DNA of 64,000 nucleotides from positions 2,247,805 through 2,311,804 of the forward strand of contig NC_079484.1 of assembly GCF_026230105.1 (NCBI RefSeq), written 5' to 3'. The notes under the pieces were generated by a model, which saw nothing but the letters and a program-made list of their open reading frames with translations, had not been told where the DNA came from and did not search any database. Below, in pieces: positions 37,301 to 52,300 of this stretch (the stretch's first letter is position 1; every line of letters begins with the position of its first letter). Origin of the DNA: Diorhabda sublineata (lineage: Eukaryota; Arthropoda; Insecta; Coleoptera; Chrysomelidae). A program made the translations under genes and the position numbers.

Positions 37301-40300
37301 TACCTCGATCGAAAGTACGTACTTCCGTGCTGGGACCTTTACTTTCTGTTAAAAATCACACTACAAGGGCCAAAAGTTGAATTTTAGGCCCGGCGCGTCA
37401 TAACGCCCGAGGCGAAAAACCACGACGCGCAGAACAGAAATTTCAGCTTTTTGCTCGTGTAGTGTATAAGATTTTTCTTCGTACCTCGATCGAAAGTACG
37501 TACTTCCGTGCTGGGACCTTTACTTTCTGTTAAAAATCACACTACAAGGGCCAAAAGTTGAATTTTAGGCCCGGCGCGTCATAACGCCCGAGGCGAAAAA
37601 CCACGACGCGCAGAACAGAAATTTCAGCTTTTTGCTCGTGTAGTGTATAAGATTTTTCTTCGTACCTCGATCGAAAGTACGTACTTCCGTGCTGGGACCT
37701 TTACTTTCTGTTAAAAATCACACTAGAAGGGCCAAAAGTTGAATTTTAGGCCCGGCGCGTCATAACGCCCGAGGCGAAAAACCACGACGCGCAGAACAGA
37801 AATTTCAGCTTTTTGCTCGTGTAGTGTATAAGATTTTTCTTCGTACCTCGATCGAAAGTACGTACTTCCGTGCTGGGACCTTTACTTTCTGTTGAAAATC
37901 ACACTACATGGGCCAAAAGTTGAATTTTAGGCCCGGCGCGTCATAACGCCCGAGGCGAAAAATCACGACGCGCAGAACAGAAATTTCAGCTTTTTGCTCG
38001 TGTAGTGTATAAGATTTTTCTTCGTACCTCGATCGAAAGTACGTACTTCCGTGCTGGGACCTTTACTTTCTGTTAAAAATCACACTACATGGGCCAAAAG
38101 TTGAATTTTAGGCCCGGCGTGTCATAATGACCGCGACGCGCAAGATAATGATTCGAATTTTTGGCCCGTGTACGAAGATGGTTCCAGAAGTACCTGGCCG
38201 GACTTAGAGGTGGATTTAATGGCGCCAGTTGTCGTCCTAGTTCTTGTTATAAGCAAAAAACCAAAGTTTTTCACAGTGCGCACTATGTCGGGTGCTTCGG
38301 TAAATCTTCTAGGAAGACGCGCAGCAGAGGCTCCCTTATTTGCCCAAAGTACTCCAAAATTTTGTTAACACCAAAGTTTACGCGATTCCAAAGCTTTTGA
38401 TACGAATTAATTAGCAATTTTTGCTAAACGACTGTCTTTGTTTTTATAAGAATTGCCGTGTACGTCCCATAAACGCGGGTACGATTCACACCCTTCAGGA
38501 AAGTCGATAATGAACTTTTCTACACTTTAAAAATGGCGAACGGACGTCGACGACTTGAACGCACTTGTTCAAAATTGCAAGTTTAAAACTTGTCGCCACG
38601 GCCGACTATGATTTCAGAACTATGCAGACTTTTTTGGTCTAAGCATGCACAAATCAAATTTTTATACAAATCGATGTTCAAATTTGCTAATTTTATTTAC
38701 CACCGCAACCAATTTTTGTCGATAATGAGTTGATAATCAGGTCGATCATCAATCATGACAGATAATTTGGTAAATACCTCAAGGAAACGCTCTTCGTATT
38801 GGAATATTCGAAACTTTATACAAAATCTTTTACGAAAACATCAAATTTTTTGGATACTTGATTATCTGGGTGTTAAAAGAATGGCTCTAAGAGAATCTTG
38901 TCTCAACGAATGTCTAAACGGAGTCTCAAACTTCGACAGTTAGACTCGAGGTTAAGCAGACAAAACAGGTTATGATAAGGTTCTTTTTGGTCGAGTTTAT
39001 GCAACAGAAACAACTATTAATGCGTTAATTTACCAATAATACATAAAATGAGTTCCTGATAGAGCCCCAAAGATTCCAGGTAAAGCAGACAATCTCAAAG
39101 TTATAATGATTGAACTTATCCCGCTACCCAAAAGAGTTCTAGCACTTTTGCAAGTTCTACAGTTTACCAAATGACGTTGAAAGGTTCTAGATTAGTTTTT
39201 CAAAGAACATCTGTACTTGGAATTTTCCAGAAGGACGCCTATCACAAGATCTATGTCCATGATCGACTCTGGAAACGTCCAAGATGGCATTTAGAAGATT
39301 GAGGAATGTTACGACAAAAGTTTAAACCAATAAGAAGATGAAGGAATTTGAAAAAATCAGATGAAGAGTGGACGGAGAACGAAAACAAACGTGAAGAAGT
39401 GAGGTAAAGGAAATAAAAATTCGTAGCTAGAAATTGCCAGGATCTCGTTTCTTAGAACTCCAGAACGATTGAAGTTCTCGAACTTTGATTTTATATTATA
39501 AAATATACGACTTTGGAATGTGCTAAAAGTGAGGTTAAATTTTTTCATTTTGAAAAACTGTTTGTTGTAGTTTATAATTTAATAGCGGCGGTGTTATTTT
39601 TTTTATGTAAATAAATACTTTGTAACAACCAGTTTGTTATAATCATATTTTTCTAAAATTACCTCATTTTTATCAAACTTGACCTTTAGTACATTTTATT
39701 TCAACAACCTTTACGAATGTTGGAGATAAATATTTTTATAAATTACCAACGGAAGCAACAAAAATCCCTAGATAATCGATTACCTGTTGTCTGTTTCCAA
39801 GCAACAAAATTTCGAAATTTTTTTGGGTTATTACTAGTGATAATGATTAAAAAGAATTAGTTCAATAATTTTAGGTAGATTTAGGCCAAGAATTTCGAAA
39901 AATCGAGATGCCCAGCTATAAACTCGTTCATTTAACATCCTAAAACTCCTCTCGAAACTCACATATAATTCGATGCGAACAACTTCAAAAATCGGGGGTC
40001 ATAAGTTGAAAAAAATCGATTTTTTTGCAAATAACTCGTTTCCTATTTGTATGAGTTAATAAAAAATGAAAATTATTTATAATTATACATTTAACAATAA
40101 TTTATAAGAGATTATTTTGATTTGGACTAGGGCTGGGCAATTATCAAAAAATATAATCGATTATTTTCGTTTAATCGAAAATAATCGATAAATCGGATAA
40201 TCGATTGATCTAAAATCGGAATTAAAGCTTCAAAAGAACGATTACGGTTTGATTCCTACAAAAAACAAACCAAATAACGAACCTACAGAAGATTTTTGGA

Positions 40301-43300
40301 AGTAAGATTCTGATATGAATTATGTCGAAATAATTATTCAGAAAATAAATTTTTTAATCGTTAAATTGATTATTATATTATTCGATTATTTTAACGTTTG
40401 TACGAAAAATCTTATCGATATTTTTATATTTTCCGATTAATCGATTACCGACTATTTTTAACAATATATATATATATCGATTAATCGATTATTTTGCCCG
40501 CCCCTAATAGTGGCTACTAGTTAATTTCAAACGGGATTCTAACCGCCCTCTATCTCAGAAACGATTCACCGTATGAAAAAATATTTCAAACAAAAGTTGT
40601 AGAGAATTTAATGCTCTACAATATTGATGATAAACATAAATAGCGTAAAACCCATAGGAAACGAGTTATTTGCAAAAAAATCGATTTTTTTAACTTTTGA
40701 ATTTCGAAAAAAATTTGACGTCATTGTATACAAAATTCGATATTTTCGAAACCATTCGAGATATCGATTTCATTTTGACATGAATCAATCGAAAAAACGT
40801 GCGCCCATGTGACCTTCACTATAAATCCACATTTTCGACATTTTTGTCAGAATTTCGAAAAAAATTTGACGTGATCGTATACAAAATTCGATATTTTCTA
40901 AACCATTCGAGATATCGATTTCATTTTGACACGAATCAATCGAAAAAACGTGCGTCCATGTGACCTTCACTATAAATCCGCATTTTCGACATTTTTGTCA
41001 GAATTTCGAAAAAAATTTGACGTGATCGTATACAAAATTCGATATTTTCGAAACCATTCGAGATATCGATTTCATTTTGACACGAATCAATCGAAAAAAC
41101 GTGCGTCCATGTGACCTTCACTATAAATCCGCATTTTCGACATTTTTGTCAGAATTTCGAAAAAAATTTGACGTGATCGTATACAAAATTCGATATTTTC
41201 GAAACCATTCGAGATATCGATTTCATTTTGACACGAATCAATCGAAAAAACGTGCGTCCATGTGACCCTCACTATAAATCCGCATTTTCGACATTTTTGT
41301 CAGAATTTCGAAAAAAATTTGACGTGATCGTATACAAAATTCGATATTCTCTAAACCATTCGAGATATCGATTTCATTTTGACACGAATCAATCGAAAAA
41401 ACGTGCGTCTATGTGACCTAGACTATAAATCCGCATTTTCGACATTTTTGTCAGAATTTCGAAAAAAATTTGACGTGATCGTATACAAAATTCGATATTT
41501 TCGAAACCATTCGAGATATCGATTTCATTTTGACACGAATCAATCGAAAAAACGTGCGTCCATGTGACCCTCACTATAAATCCGCATTTTCGACATTTTT
41601 GTCAGAATTTCGAAAAAAATTTGACGTGATCGTATACAAAATTCGATATTTTCTAAACCATTCGAGATATCGATTTCATTTTGACACGAATCAATCGAAA
41701 AAACGTGCGTCCATGTGACCTTCACTATAAATCCGCATTTTCGACATTTTTGTCAGAATTTCGAAAAAAATTTGACGTGATCGTATACAAAATTCGATAT
41801 TTTCGAAACCATTCGAGATATCGATTTCATTTTGACATGAATCAATCGAAAAAACGTGCGCCCATGTGACCTTCACTATAAATCCACATTTTCGACATTT
41901 TTGTCAGAATTTCGAAAAAAATTTGACGTGATCGTATACAAAATTCGATATTTTCTAAACCATTCGAGATATCGATTTCATTTTGACACGAATCAATCGA
42001 AAAAACGTGCGTCCATGTGACCTTCACTATAAATCCGCATTTTCGACATTTTTGTCAGAATTTCGAAAAAAATTTGACGTGATCGTATACAAAATTCGAT
42101 ATTTTCGAAACCATTCGAGATATCGATTTCATTTTGACACGAATCAATCGAAAAAACGTGCGTCCATGTGACCCTCACTATAAATCCGCATTTTCGACAT
42201 TTTTGTCAGAATTTCGAAAAAAATTTGACGTGATCGTATACAAAATTCGATATTCTCTAAACCATTCGAGATATCGATTTCATTTTGACACGAATCAATC
42301 GAAAAAACGTGCGTCTATGTGACCTAGACTATAAATCCGCATTTTCGACATTTTTGTCAGAATTTCGAAAAAAACTTGACGTGATCGTATACAAAATTCG
42401 ATATTTTCTAAACCATTCGAGATATCGATTTCATTTTGACACGAATCAATCGAAAAAACGTGCGTCCATGTGACCTTCACTATAAATCCGCATTTTCGAC
42501 ATTTTTGTCAGAATTTCGAAAAAAATTTGACGTGATCGTATACAAAATTCGATATTTTCGAAACCATTCGAGATATCGATTTCATTTTGACACGAATCAA
42601 TCGAAAAAACGTGCGTCCATGTGACCCTCACTATAAATCCGCATTTTCGACATTTTTGTCAGAATTTCGAAAAAAATTTGACGTGATCGTATACAAAATT
42701 CGATATTCTCTAAACCATTCGAGATATCGATTTCATTTTGACACGAATCAATCGAAAAAACGTGCGTCTATGTGACCTAGACTATAAATCCGCATTTTCG
42801 ACATTTTTGTCAGAATTTCGAAAAAAACTTGACGTGATCGTATACAAAATTCGATATTTTCTAAACCATTCGAGATATCGATTTCATTTTGACACGAATC
42901 AATCGAAAAAACGTGCGTCCATGTGACCCTCACTATAAATCCGCATTTTCGACATTTTTGTCAGAATTTCGAAAAAAATTTGACGTGATCGTATACAAAA
43001 TTCGATATTCTCTAAACCATTCGAGATATCGATTTCATTTTGACACGAATCAATCGAAAAAACGTGCGTCTATGTGACCTTCACTATAAATCCGCATTTT
43101 CGACATTTTTGTCAGAATTTCGAAAAAAATTTGACGTGATCGTATACAAAATTCGATATTTTCGAAACCATTCGAGATATCGATTTCATTTTGACATCAA
43201 TCGATTAAGAAAACATGAATCTATGCGACTATATATATTGGATGCCTTCAGTTTTCATATTCGTGAGAAATATACAGGGTGAAAATTGTAGCGAAAAATT

Positions 43301-46300
43301 TTAGAAAAATAACTTCAAATAAATCTATAAATCTACAGTTGCGGAACGGCAACGTTGCAATACTGAAAAATCGAAAGAAAAACGTCGATACTATCATAAA
43401 AAAAATAAAAAACTCGAGCTCCGGAGTTACATTTTGGAGAAAATGAAATAGAAGTCGAAGATCTTCGGCAGCTATAACTATCGCACATCCTGTATATTAA
43501 AAAGGACGCAAAATATCGCCGCAAGATAAAAGGAAACGATAGATCCCTTCGATTAGCATCGAAATTTTTGTTTATTCGCAAATTATACATCGAGAAACAC
43601 ATAAAATAATAAAACAACAAAAATTCAGTGATTCTTAGATTTATGTTTTTTCTTTTTTCTTTTTTTCGCGCCCCCCACGTCGGCCAATTTATCGATTTCC
43701 ATCAGATACATTTTCTCCGTCGACATCGCTTGAGATTCGACTTCGTCCGGATCTACGGCATCCCATTTCGATGGTACGAAATATTTCGCGATATCGATAT
43801 TAGAATCGATTTTTTTCACATCGTCCGTTCCCAAACACTCCGATCTTTTGAGTAAATTAGCCCCGTCTAGCGGTCCGTCTATACTACAAGTATCGTCTTC
43901 GTCGTTAACGCCATCCGTCGAAAACATGTTATTCAACGTTTCCAACAACGCCACCGGAAACATCTTATAAATATCCCAATGTCTTATCACGCGCAGTATC
44001 CTCAATATCAAACTATCCCTATCGCAAACGTTCAAAGAATCGGCGTTAGTTCGGAGCATTCTAAAAATGTCGAGTAACGTTTCTTGTTGGTATTGTAAAT
44101 CGATCCGTTTAGTTTTACAATTAGATAGAATATCCGATAGGAGATATAATCTGGCGACTTTCTTGATAACCCCGGTGTCGGGATTCAAAAGTGAATCGGC
44201 GATTATATCGATCGAATCGTCGATAGCTTCGGCGTGATTCAAGCAAAACATCATCGCTTCAGCAATTTTACGTCGCTGCGTCGTCAAATTCCTAACGAGA
44301 TTCGTCAGTTTGTCGCATTGGGCGTCGGACAATTTGTTTCTCGGTTTGCTTTTCGAAATAAACAATTCCTCGGGCATACCGTCGGTGTAAGACGGCGCTA
44401 TCGGCGGACACCAAATCGAACCGCCTTCGAACATCCTGAATTTCTTCATCGACCAATTTTTCTGCGAGTCGCCGTTCAATATTGAAAATAGTTTCCATCT
44501 GTAGTAGACGTGATTGGGCGATTGATAATCGAATAGAAATTTGTAATCGGGATTATTGATTTCTCGATTCATGATGAAAGCTTCGAACATCGGTCCTTCC
44601 GTCACCACAAACTCGATCATTCTGTGAATCAACATCAGGATTTTCTTATTAAACGGAATCGTTACTTTTACGTAACAGTCGTGTATGTTTCGGTAACCGT
44701 TCGGCGATGGGGGTTGGGCGTTGAAAGGTAGCCCCGATGCGGGCGGAGGTAGGTACAATTTCAATAAAGAATTCGGAATATAAACCGGAAAAGAGGGAAG
44801 TTCTACCGATCTACCCCAACAGACTCTCATATCTTCGCGATGTTGATTATCGTTCAAAGCCCTTTCGGCATCTTTTCTACTCATAAAAGCCACAAATCCG
44901 CAGTTTGTATTCCGACCGGCCTCTTCGCCTCTCGGCCAAAGAATTTTAACGCTCGCCAATGGACCGTACGCGCCGAATTCGAGCATCAAGTGATTTTCCG
45001 TTACCGACGGATGTAAATTAGCCACAAATAAATTTGTCGTGCCTTGTTTATCCGCGTCGGAAGTTGACGTTGGTGGAAAATTGATTTCTTCCTTCAACTT
45101 TCCCTTTTCTTCTCGCGTCTTCTCATCGTGTCTCAATTTCAATTCTTCTTTCAACAAATCCAAATTAGATTTTGGTTTTAGACGTTTTTTCGTTTTATCC
45201 GGTATATTATCCTTTAAGATTTTCGCGCATTCTACGGCACTGTTCGGTTCGTTTTGTTTCGTACAAATCAAAGGTTTCGGATTGTATATTTTAGAAACGT
45301 TTTCGTTAACTTGTTCTTGATTATCCGGGTATAGCAGACCCGACCTTACGAACGTCTTATTTGCAACTGAAGATTGGGGGTTTTGGAACGTTTCTATGAA
45401 ATCTTGAAATACGTGAGCGGCGGCTTCTTGTTCTTCACGTTTTTTTCTTTTAAAATCTCGTTTGGAAAACATATTTTCTATAATAATTAATCCAACAATG
45501 TGTTTAAAACAACGTCGAGTTTTATATTTAAACGTCATCTGTCAATAACACGTTGGCCAACTTAAAAACATTAACAAACTATGTTTTCGACATTATGTAT
45601 AATATAAAAACTTTCGTTGCATCTCTATAAAATAATTAAGAAACTGTGAATTTTAAACAATATAGTATTTCGGTTTTTTATTTTAAATAAACTTTCTATG
45701 AACCCCATAAAAAATGAAATTACGAGACGCGAATGTATGATCACGTGATAATGGGAATACGGCATGGAGTGTGTAGTTTTAAATGCTTCTTTATACTCGA
45801 TTATCGACGTTGTTATAATGTGAATATTAAAAATGTGAAATTTATTGTTTTCTAATACATTATTTTATAATCACAACTCAACCAAATGTTACGATAATAT
45901 TGAAATTACCAAAAAATAACACAAACAAAAATGGGGGAATTCGTACTGAACAGCTGACGGTGTTGGCGCATGCCTATAAAGGCGGAAAACATTTGTAGTT
46001 TACCAAAGAGAGAACATTCCATACAATCCCGAAGAAACTAAATATTATCGATCTATGTGAGTTATAAAAATATTGGTTATTTTTAAAACGCGAAAATTTA
46101 TATTTGCTGCGAACTTATTAATGAAAAAGTTTTAACCTACGATATATTTTTGATGTAAATATCAAAAATGGCGTTTGGGAAATTGGGGTCGATGTATTGA
46201 AAGTTTTAAAACATTTTATGCACTCAATTATTGTTGTGATTGTATGATCACGCAATTAATTGAGTCAAAATAATGTATCAAGAACTTAAGGAAATTATAA

Positions 46301-49300
46301 AAGTGATTATATTACTTTATTGAAAGCATTAGAACTCTGAAAAACAATACGAAACATTTTTCTAAAAAATGAGGCTAAAGTGAAATAATATTTGTAACAT
46401 ACTGGAATCCTGTTGGAAGTAAAATGGGTTTATAATTGGAAAAACGTCCAATTGAAGCTTTTAAAAAAGATATTTCACTAAATTCTGCAAACTATTAAGA
46501 AAATAGGAGGCATTTAGATGTTAATTGAATAACCACTGTTGGAGATTAGAATTGTAGTGTGTGAATAGTGTTATTCCAGTGAAATCAATGGAACACTTTG
46601 TGAAAAACAACACGAAACACTTCCCTAAGAAATTAACCTTAAGTGAAATAATATTTGGAAAATACTGGATTGCTGTGGGAAGTAAAACGAGCTCACAAGT
46701 TTTAAAACATTTTATTCACTCAATTATTGTTGTGATTGTATGATCACGCAATTAATTGAGTCAAAATAATGTATCAAGAACTTAAGAAAATTATAAAAGT
46801 GATTATATTACTTTATTGAAAGCATAAGAACTCTGAAAAACAATACTAAACATTTTTCTAAAAAATGAGGCTAAAGTGAAATAATATTTGTAACATACTG
46901 GAATCCTGTTGGAAGTAAAATGGGTTTATAATTGGAAAAACGTCCAATTGAAGCTTTTAAAAAAGATATTTCACTAAATTCTGCAAACTATTAAGAAAAT
47001 AGGAGGCATTTAGATGTTAATTGAATAACCACTGTTGGAGATTAGAATTGTAGTGCGTGAATAGTGTTATTCCAGTGAAATCAATGGAACACTTTGTGAA
47101 AAACAACACGAAACACTTCCCTAAGAAATTAACCTTAAGTGAAATAATATTTGGAAAATACTGGATTGCTGTGGGAAGTAAAACGAGCTCACAAGAGAAA
47201 AACCTCCAACTGAAATTTTTAAAAAAGGAAATTCTGTGAACTATTGTGATCGAATAATCATTGTTGTTGCTTTAAATTGTGGTGTGTACATAGTGGAAAT
47301 ATGATTTCAAATTAGTTATCCCGTGAAATAAATTTGATGAAAACATGTTGTGAAAAACAATATGAAACATTTCACGAAAGAAGCTGAGGTAAAATAATAT
47401 CAGCAAAATACTCAATCCCTGTTAAGCTCACAAGAGGAAAAAGTCCAATTGAAGATTTTTAAGAAAGACAACAAGATTCTGTAGACCTAAATTGTGGTGC
47501 GTGTATTGTGAAAATAAAGTGATTCGAGTCAAATAAATCTGATAAAAATAGCGTGAAAAGAAATCACACTGTTACAGTGAGCTATATTACATTTTGATTT
47601 AATAAATGATTTGCAAAAATGAAACTTTATCTAAGACATTTTTCACATTATATAACTTTGGATATATTGCAACGGATCTATCAAAATTGATTTTGTATCT
47701 TAAAAAACTGTTATTGAAAATTATCTTTGGATATATACTATAATCTAGAAAAGCTATTGGTATTTTTTGAGAATCTTTCTAAATCGAAACCGATTATTAT
47801 TTGTTTCAATATAACTAATTTTTTAGTATGAAAAAACAAATAATTCAATATCTACTACTTTACTTGCTTTTCAATATCCACGTATTAAAAAAATTAATTC
47901 AAACCTAATAATTAGATGTGTGATTCTTTTAAATAATATCATTAAATGTGAAATACTGTATTAGCATAAAATCTGAGCTTTATAGGGTGAACTGAAATTT
48001 CTATTTGGAAATGATAATATAATTAAAAGCAAAAATAATAGATTAAAAAGATTGCAACTTCCAAAGTATTTTCATATTAGATGTAAAGTCGTTCATTTTT
48101 TTAATTTTCAATTTCAAATATTCAAATTATTTATATCGACATTTTTTTAACGAATCTTACTCAAAAAATTCCTAACAGTAGTTCACCACCGAAATTATTA
48201 TATTTATTACATTACAACGTTTAAAACATATAAATTACTTCACGGGATAAAGAAAAAAATATACTCAGTGAACTAAAAAATTTTCACTGATAGGGATAAA
48301 AAATAATATGTACTAAAGGTGAAGTTTTTATTATTGTTTCCCATAAAAATATCACAATAAACGATTGCTTAAATAAAACTTAATAATAAAAACATGAAAT
48401 TGAATACATATGTGGTATGTTGTATCACAGATATTTATCACAGTATCAACAAAATAAAGTAACATTATCTTTTGAAATTAATAAAAAATAATGTTACATA
48501 GTACAGTAGGGACGAATGAAAGTTTTCATCCATGTGGCAAATATACATAACCCAATCAAAAGAAAAGTATGGAAAAGAATGATTCCCTTTGTAAAAAACA
48601 AAAGATATTAATTTATAGGTGAAAATTAGGATTTCCGCAACTATGACTGATGTTAATGCCCTTTCAAAAGTTTATGGAACTACGTATAAAGTATTTGTTA
48701 CTTCTGTTAAGGTCGTTTTGATAAAATTTACTTTGATGTGGTACAATTAAACATAATCTAGCATACTCAGGAAGTGCATGATGACAAACAGCTAATCTAG
48801 GAAATTTGAAATCTATATATTTCAAAATATCTATTATAATAATGCTTCTTAAGGTTTAGCTAGATAAAGTCTGTATCTACTCCTTTATACAATGGAACCA
48901 TCATTTTTAATAACAAACAATAATAATAAATCATCAATTCTACCAAACTTTTGATATAATTTTGGGCATTGGGCAATAATATTCAAAATAATGAAGTTAA
49001 AACGTTGGCATATATTTTATCGATACATAAAAAAGCTTGTGTCATATTTGTAAGAGAAGTTTTCATATTGAACTCCTCATGATAAACCTCAAATAGAAAA
49101 TTTTCAATCTTAAAATGTGCACATGCAACCTCAACATAGATTTGATGAAACGATTTAGTAGAAAAACAACATTTTTTACTTAAGAACACTACTCAGAAGT
49201 AATTCATATTATTTATATCCATTTTCAGATTACACAAGTCATTTCTATTGTTTATAACCCTTTGCAGAGTACACAGAAGTCATTTATATTGTTCATAGCC

Positions 49301-52300
49301 CTTTTCAAAGTGCATAGAAGTAATTTTTATTGTTTATAGCCCTTTTCAAAGTACATAGAAGTACACAAGTCATTTGTATTGTTTATAACCCTTTTCAGAG
49401 TACACAGAAGTCATTTTTATTGTTTATAGCCCTTTTTAAAGTACATAGAAGTAATTTATATTATTTATAGCCCTTTTCAGATGACACAGAAGTAATTTAT
49501 ATTGTGTATAGCCCTTTTAGGATTACATAAAAAATAAGAATCGATATGAAATTACAGAAGCCCAAAGTTGCTTACAATACCTAAAATTTAATTAGGAGAA
49601 GTTACAGGAAAGGGTTGATCGGAACAATTAGAGGACTGCGCGTTGATTGAATACAATATTGTTCCAATAAAAATATGAAAAACGGAAAAAATGGAATTAT
49701 TAAGTATTACAGATAATATAATTGAGATTTTAATGAAAAATAGCAACATAAACAAACGCAAATAAAGTTGTCTTACAAGATTGATCTCTCTGACAATTAT
49801 TTTGGGCAAATGTAAGAAAAATATAAATGAATTTCAAGTTTTGACAACAGGTACTCGTGAGATTGTAAAACGCAATAACAAAAAGACCCCAAAGATTGAA
49901 AAAAAAATCATTACTACATATATAAAACATTAATCATCGTATAAAAAAACATTATGGACAGTCTTCATTGCTTTCAATAGTATATTCAAAACAAACTTTC
50001 AACCAAAGGAACATTAATCCCACTCATTTATAAGGATGTTTGTTTTTTCAGTTAATAAGCATTTTTTAATAATTTTATTTTCAGGTTTTTCCCCTTTTCT
50101 AACTGTTACTGATTTACTATCTTATGATATATTAAAAGTAAACAATCTAGAGGAATGTAAAAGGTTCGATCCAAAAAAATGTTTCCTAAAATATGGCAAA
50201 TTTGCATGGAAGGAACAGCTATGTGTGAGGGTTCATATTTATTATAATCATTTCCAAAGACCCTCGTATAAATTAGAGACACTAGTGACTGAAACTATAA
50301 AAAAGAAAAACTAATACATTATTATTACTCATATTCTAAACCAGTACCATTAGGGAAACGAAAGAAATCCTTGTTTTCCAAACAAACCCTCCGGATCTAG
50401 GGTTCAAATGAACTACTTTGTCTGTGCTGCATTCAAGAAGATTAGATCTTCTTCTAATTCATTGTGTATGCCTCCAATTGCAAGGTTTTCTTAATTAGAT
50501 AAAGTGAAATTTTATTTTCCTCGCTACTGAATCTACACTAATCAGTTTACGTTGGGATATAATATGTAAAAAAGCATATCTTCCTTGTTTTTCTCAAATT
50601 TCCGATACTTTTTGGATGTAACAATATCAAAATTGCAAAGGAACGTCCACGACCTTCCAGATCTAGGGTTCAAATGAACTACTATACCTAGTGAAGTGAA
50701 GTGAAATTTAATTCTCCTCACAGAATCTACTCTAGTACCTTTTGGGCACTGATTTGTGAGAGAGCTAGTATCAATTTTTTCAAATTTAAATACTTTTTGG
50801 ATCTAGCAGTATTAAAGTTACAAAGTAACTTTTTGAAGCAATTGATGCTGAAAAGGAAATGCAATGGTGCTTTTTTTTCTGGTTTCTTCAAAAAAATTTA
50901 TGGGAGGAATTTTCTATATCGCAGAAAGACTCTGGATAAATATAAAACCCAGTATCTTGGTCTTTTTTTCGATTCCTGCAGTTTTCTTCAAAATTCTCAT
51001 ATCATTTTGGAGCTGATCATTTAGGGACTCTGTATCTGATTCCTACTCGACTATCGAAACCTTCCAGATTAATTTTTACTACTAAAAAAGAAGTTGTACA
51101 AATATGAAAAAAAATTGATAAAATCCTAATTAACTGATACTAAAAATCCAACTTATCACAATAATAGAAAAACTATGTTACATGGGTATCGGACCATTAA
51201 TAGGTGTTTATACCCTAATGATATTTTATCACTGTTTTAAGTCACATATTTCTGCTAATTTTTTTATGTCACAACTCTCACACAATGCCGTTTGTTCCAC
51301 GAAATTATGACCATGAATGACATCGTTTTATGGTCATTCCCAGATGAAAAGTTTTTTAATCGAATGGTATATTTCATTTGTTGATTAAAATTAGAACCCG
51401 TAATATTTCTAGTGTGGAATTTCCAATAATCTGGATATTTCTTTTCTAAAAATTTGACTGTCCCACAACTACCATATAACAATTACTTATCACAAGTTTT
51501 ATCATTCTTATTGCATACTTCTCGTATCATTATCTTAGAAAATGTTCAACAAATCTTACGATTACAGTTTCTAAAGTAATCTGCAAGAATTCTGTGAGCG
51601 AAGTGCGAAAAACTCTTATAAACATGTGTGATAAGTCTTATCGCTAATGATCTACATGGATCAAAATGTGTACCTTAAACTAAAATACAAGTATTGCGAA
51701 ATGAATTCAAAAAAAGCCTGGATTTTTGTAAATAAGATCACAGTGATGATCTTGGTGACCGTGGAGGCCACAGGTGTGGAGATCCTTCTCCGATCCAAAA
51801 TACAATCACTACAAAATGTATAAAAGAGCATCCTAATGCATGAATCACATATACATTTTCCAGAATATGGCATCAGAATATTATAAAAGAGTAGAAGATT
51901 TCATCTTAGATGATAAAACTTTCAAAGATGTCAAAAAACTTAAACATCTCGAGGAAAACCAAGCAGAACCATACAAGAAAGAATACCAAGTGGTAATAGA
52001 GTATTTTGCAAACCTGAAACCCTGTAAAACAAACTAACCACAAGAAAAATGACATTAAAAACCTACAGGACTCTAACCAGACCAACTGTAACTTGTGGTA
52101 ATGATTTTTAGGTGAAAAATTATCAGAAGAATATATGGAGGAATTAGAATGAAAGAAGCAGACTGGAGAATCCGATATAAAGGGGAAATGGATAAAATAC
52201 TAAACGCCAGAGGTTGAGATGGTTCGGCAACTTTCAAAGAATGAGGAGGCAAGCCCTTATCAGTTCACAAAGACTTACAATGAATGTGAGAAGATGGGGA

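Noticed and set aside
38161..38400. Overlapping 79- and 66-residue plus-strand frames beside the 181-bp satellite
   Set aside because: They overlap in two frames with no known domain, and their start lies at the decayed edge of the satellite. Not supportable as a gene.
40624..43282. More than twenty open frames of 61-62 residues on both strands in a regular ladder
   Set aside because: They repeat every 151 bases and are simply the satellite unit read across its border. The same happens on both strands and there is no start context or domain.
44234..45320. Plus-strand frames opposite the U2SURP-like gene
   Set aside because: They have no domain. The minus strand carries the clear RRM-SURP-CID protein.
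46561..47239. Pair of identical 60-residue plus-strand frames (MNSVIPVKSMEHFVKNN...)
   Set aside because: They are the two copies of the 496-bp duplication, differ after the duplication border and have no recognisable domain or splice support.
50084..50223. Possible plus-strand exon GFSPFLTVTDLLSYDILKV
   Set aside because: It has splice-like borders but no partner exon, no family and a location antisense within an intron. Recorded only in the regional note.
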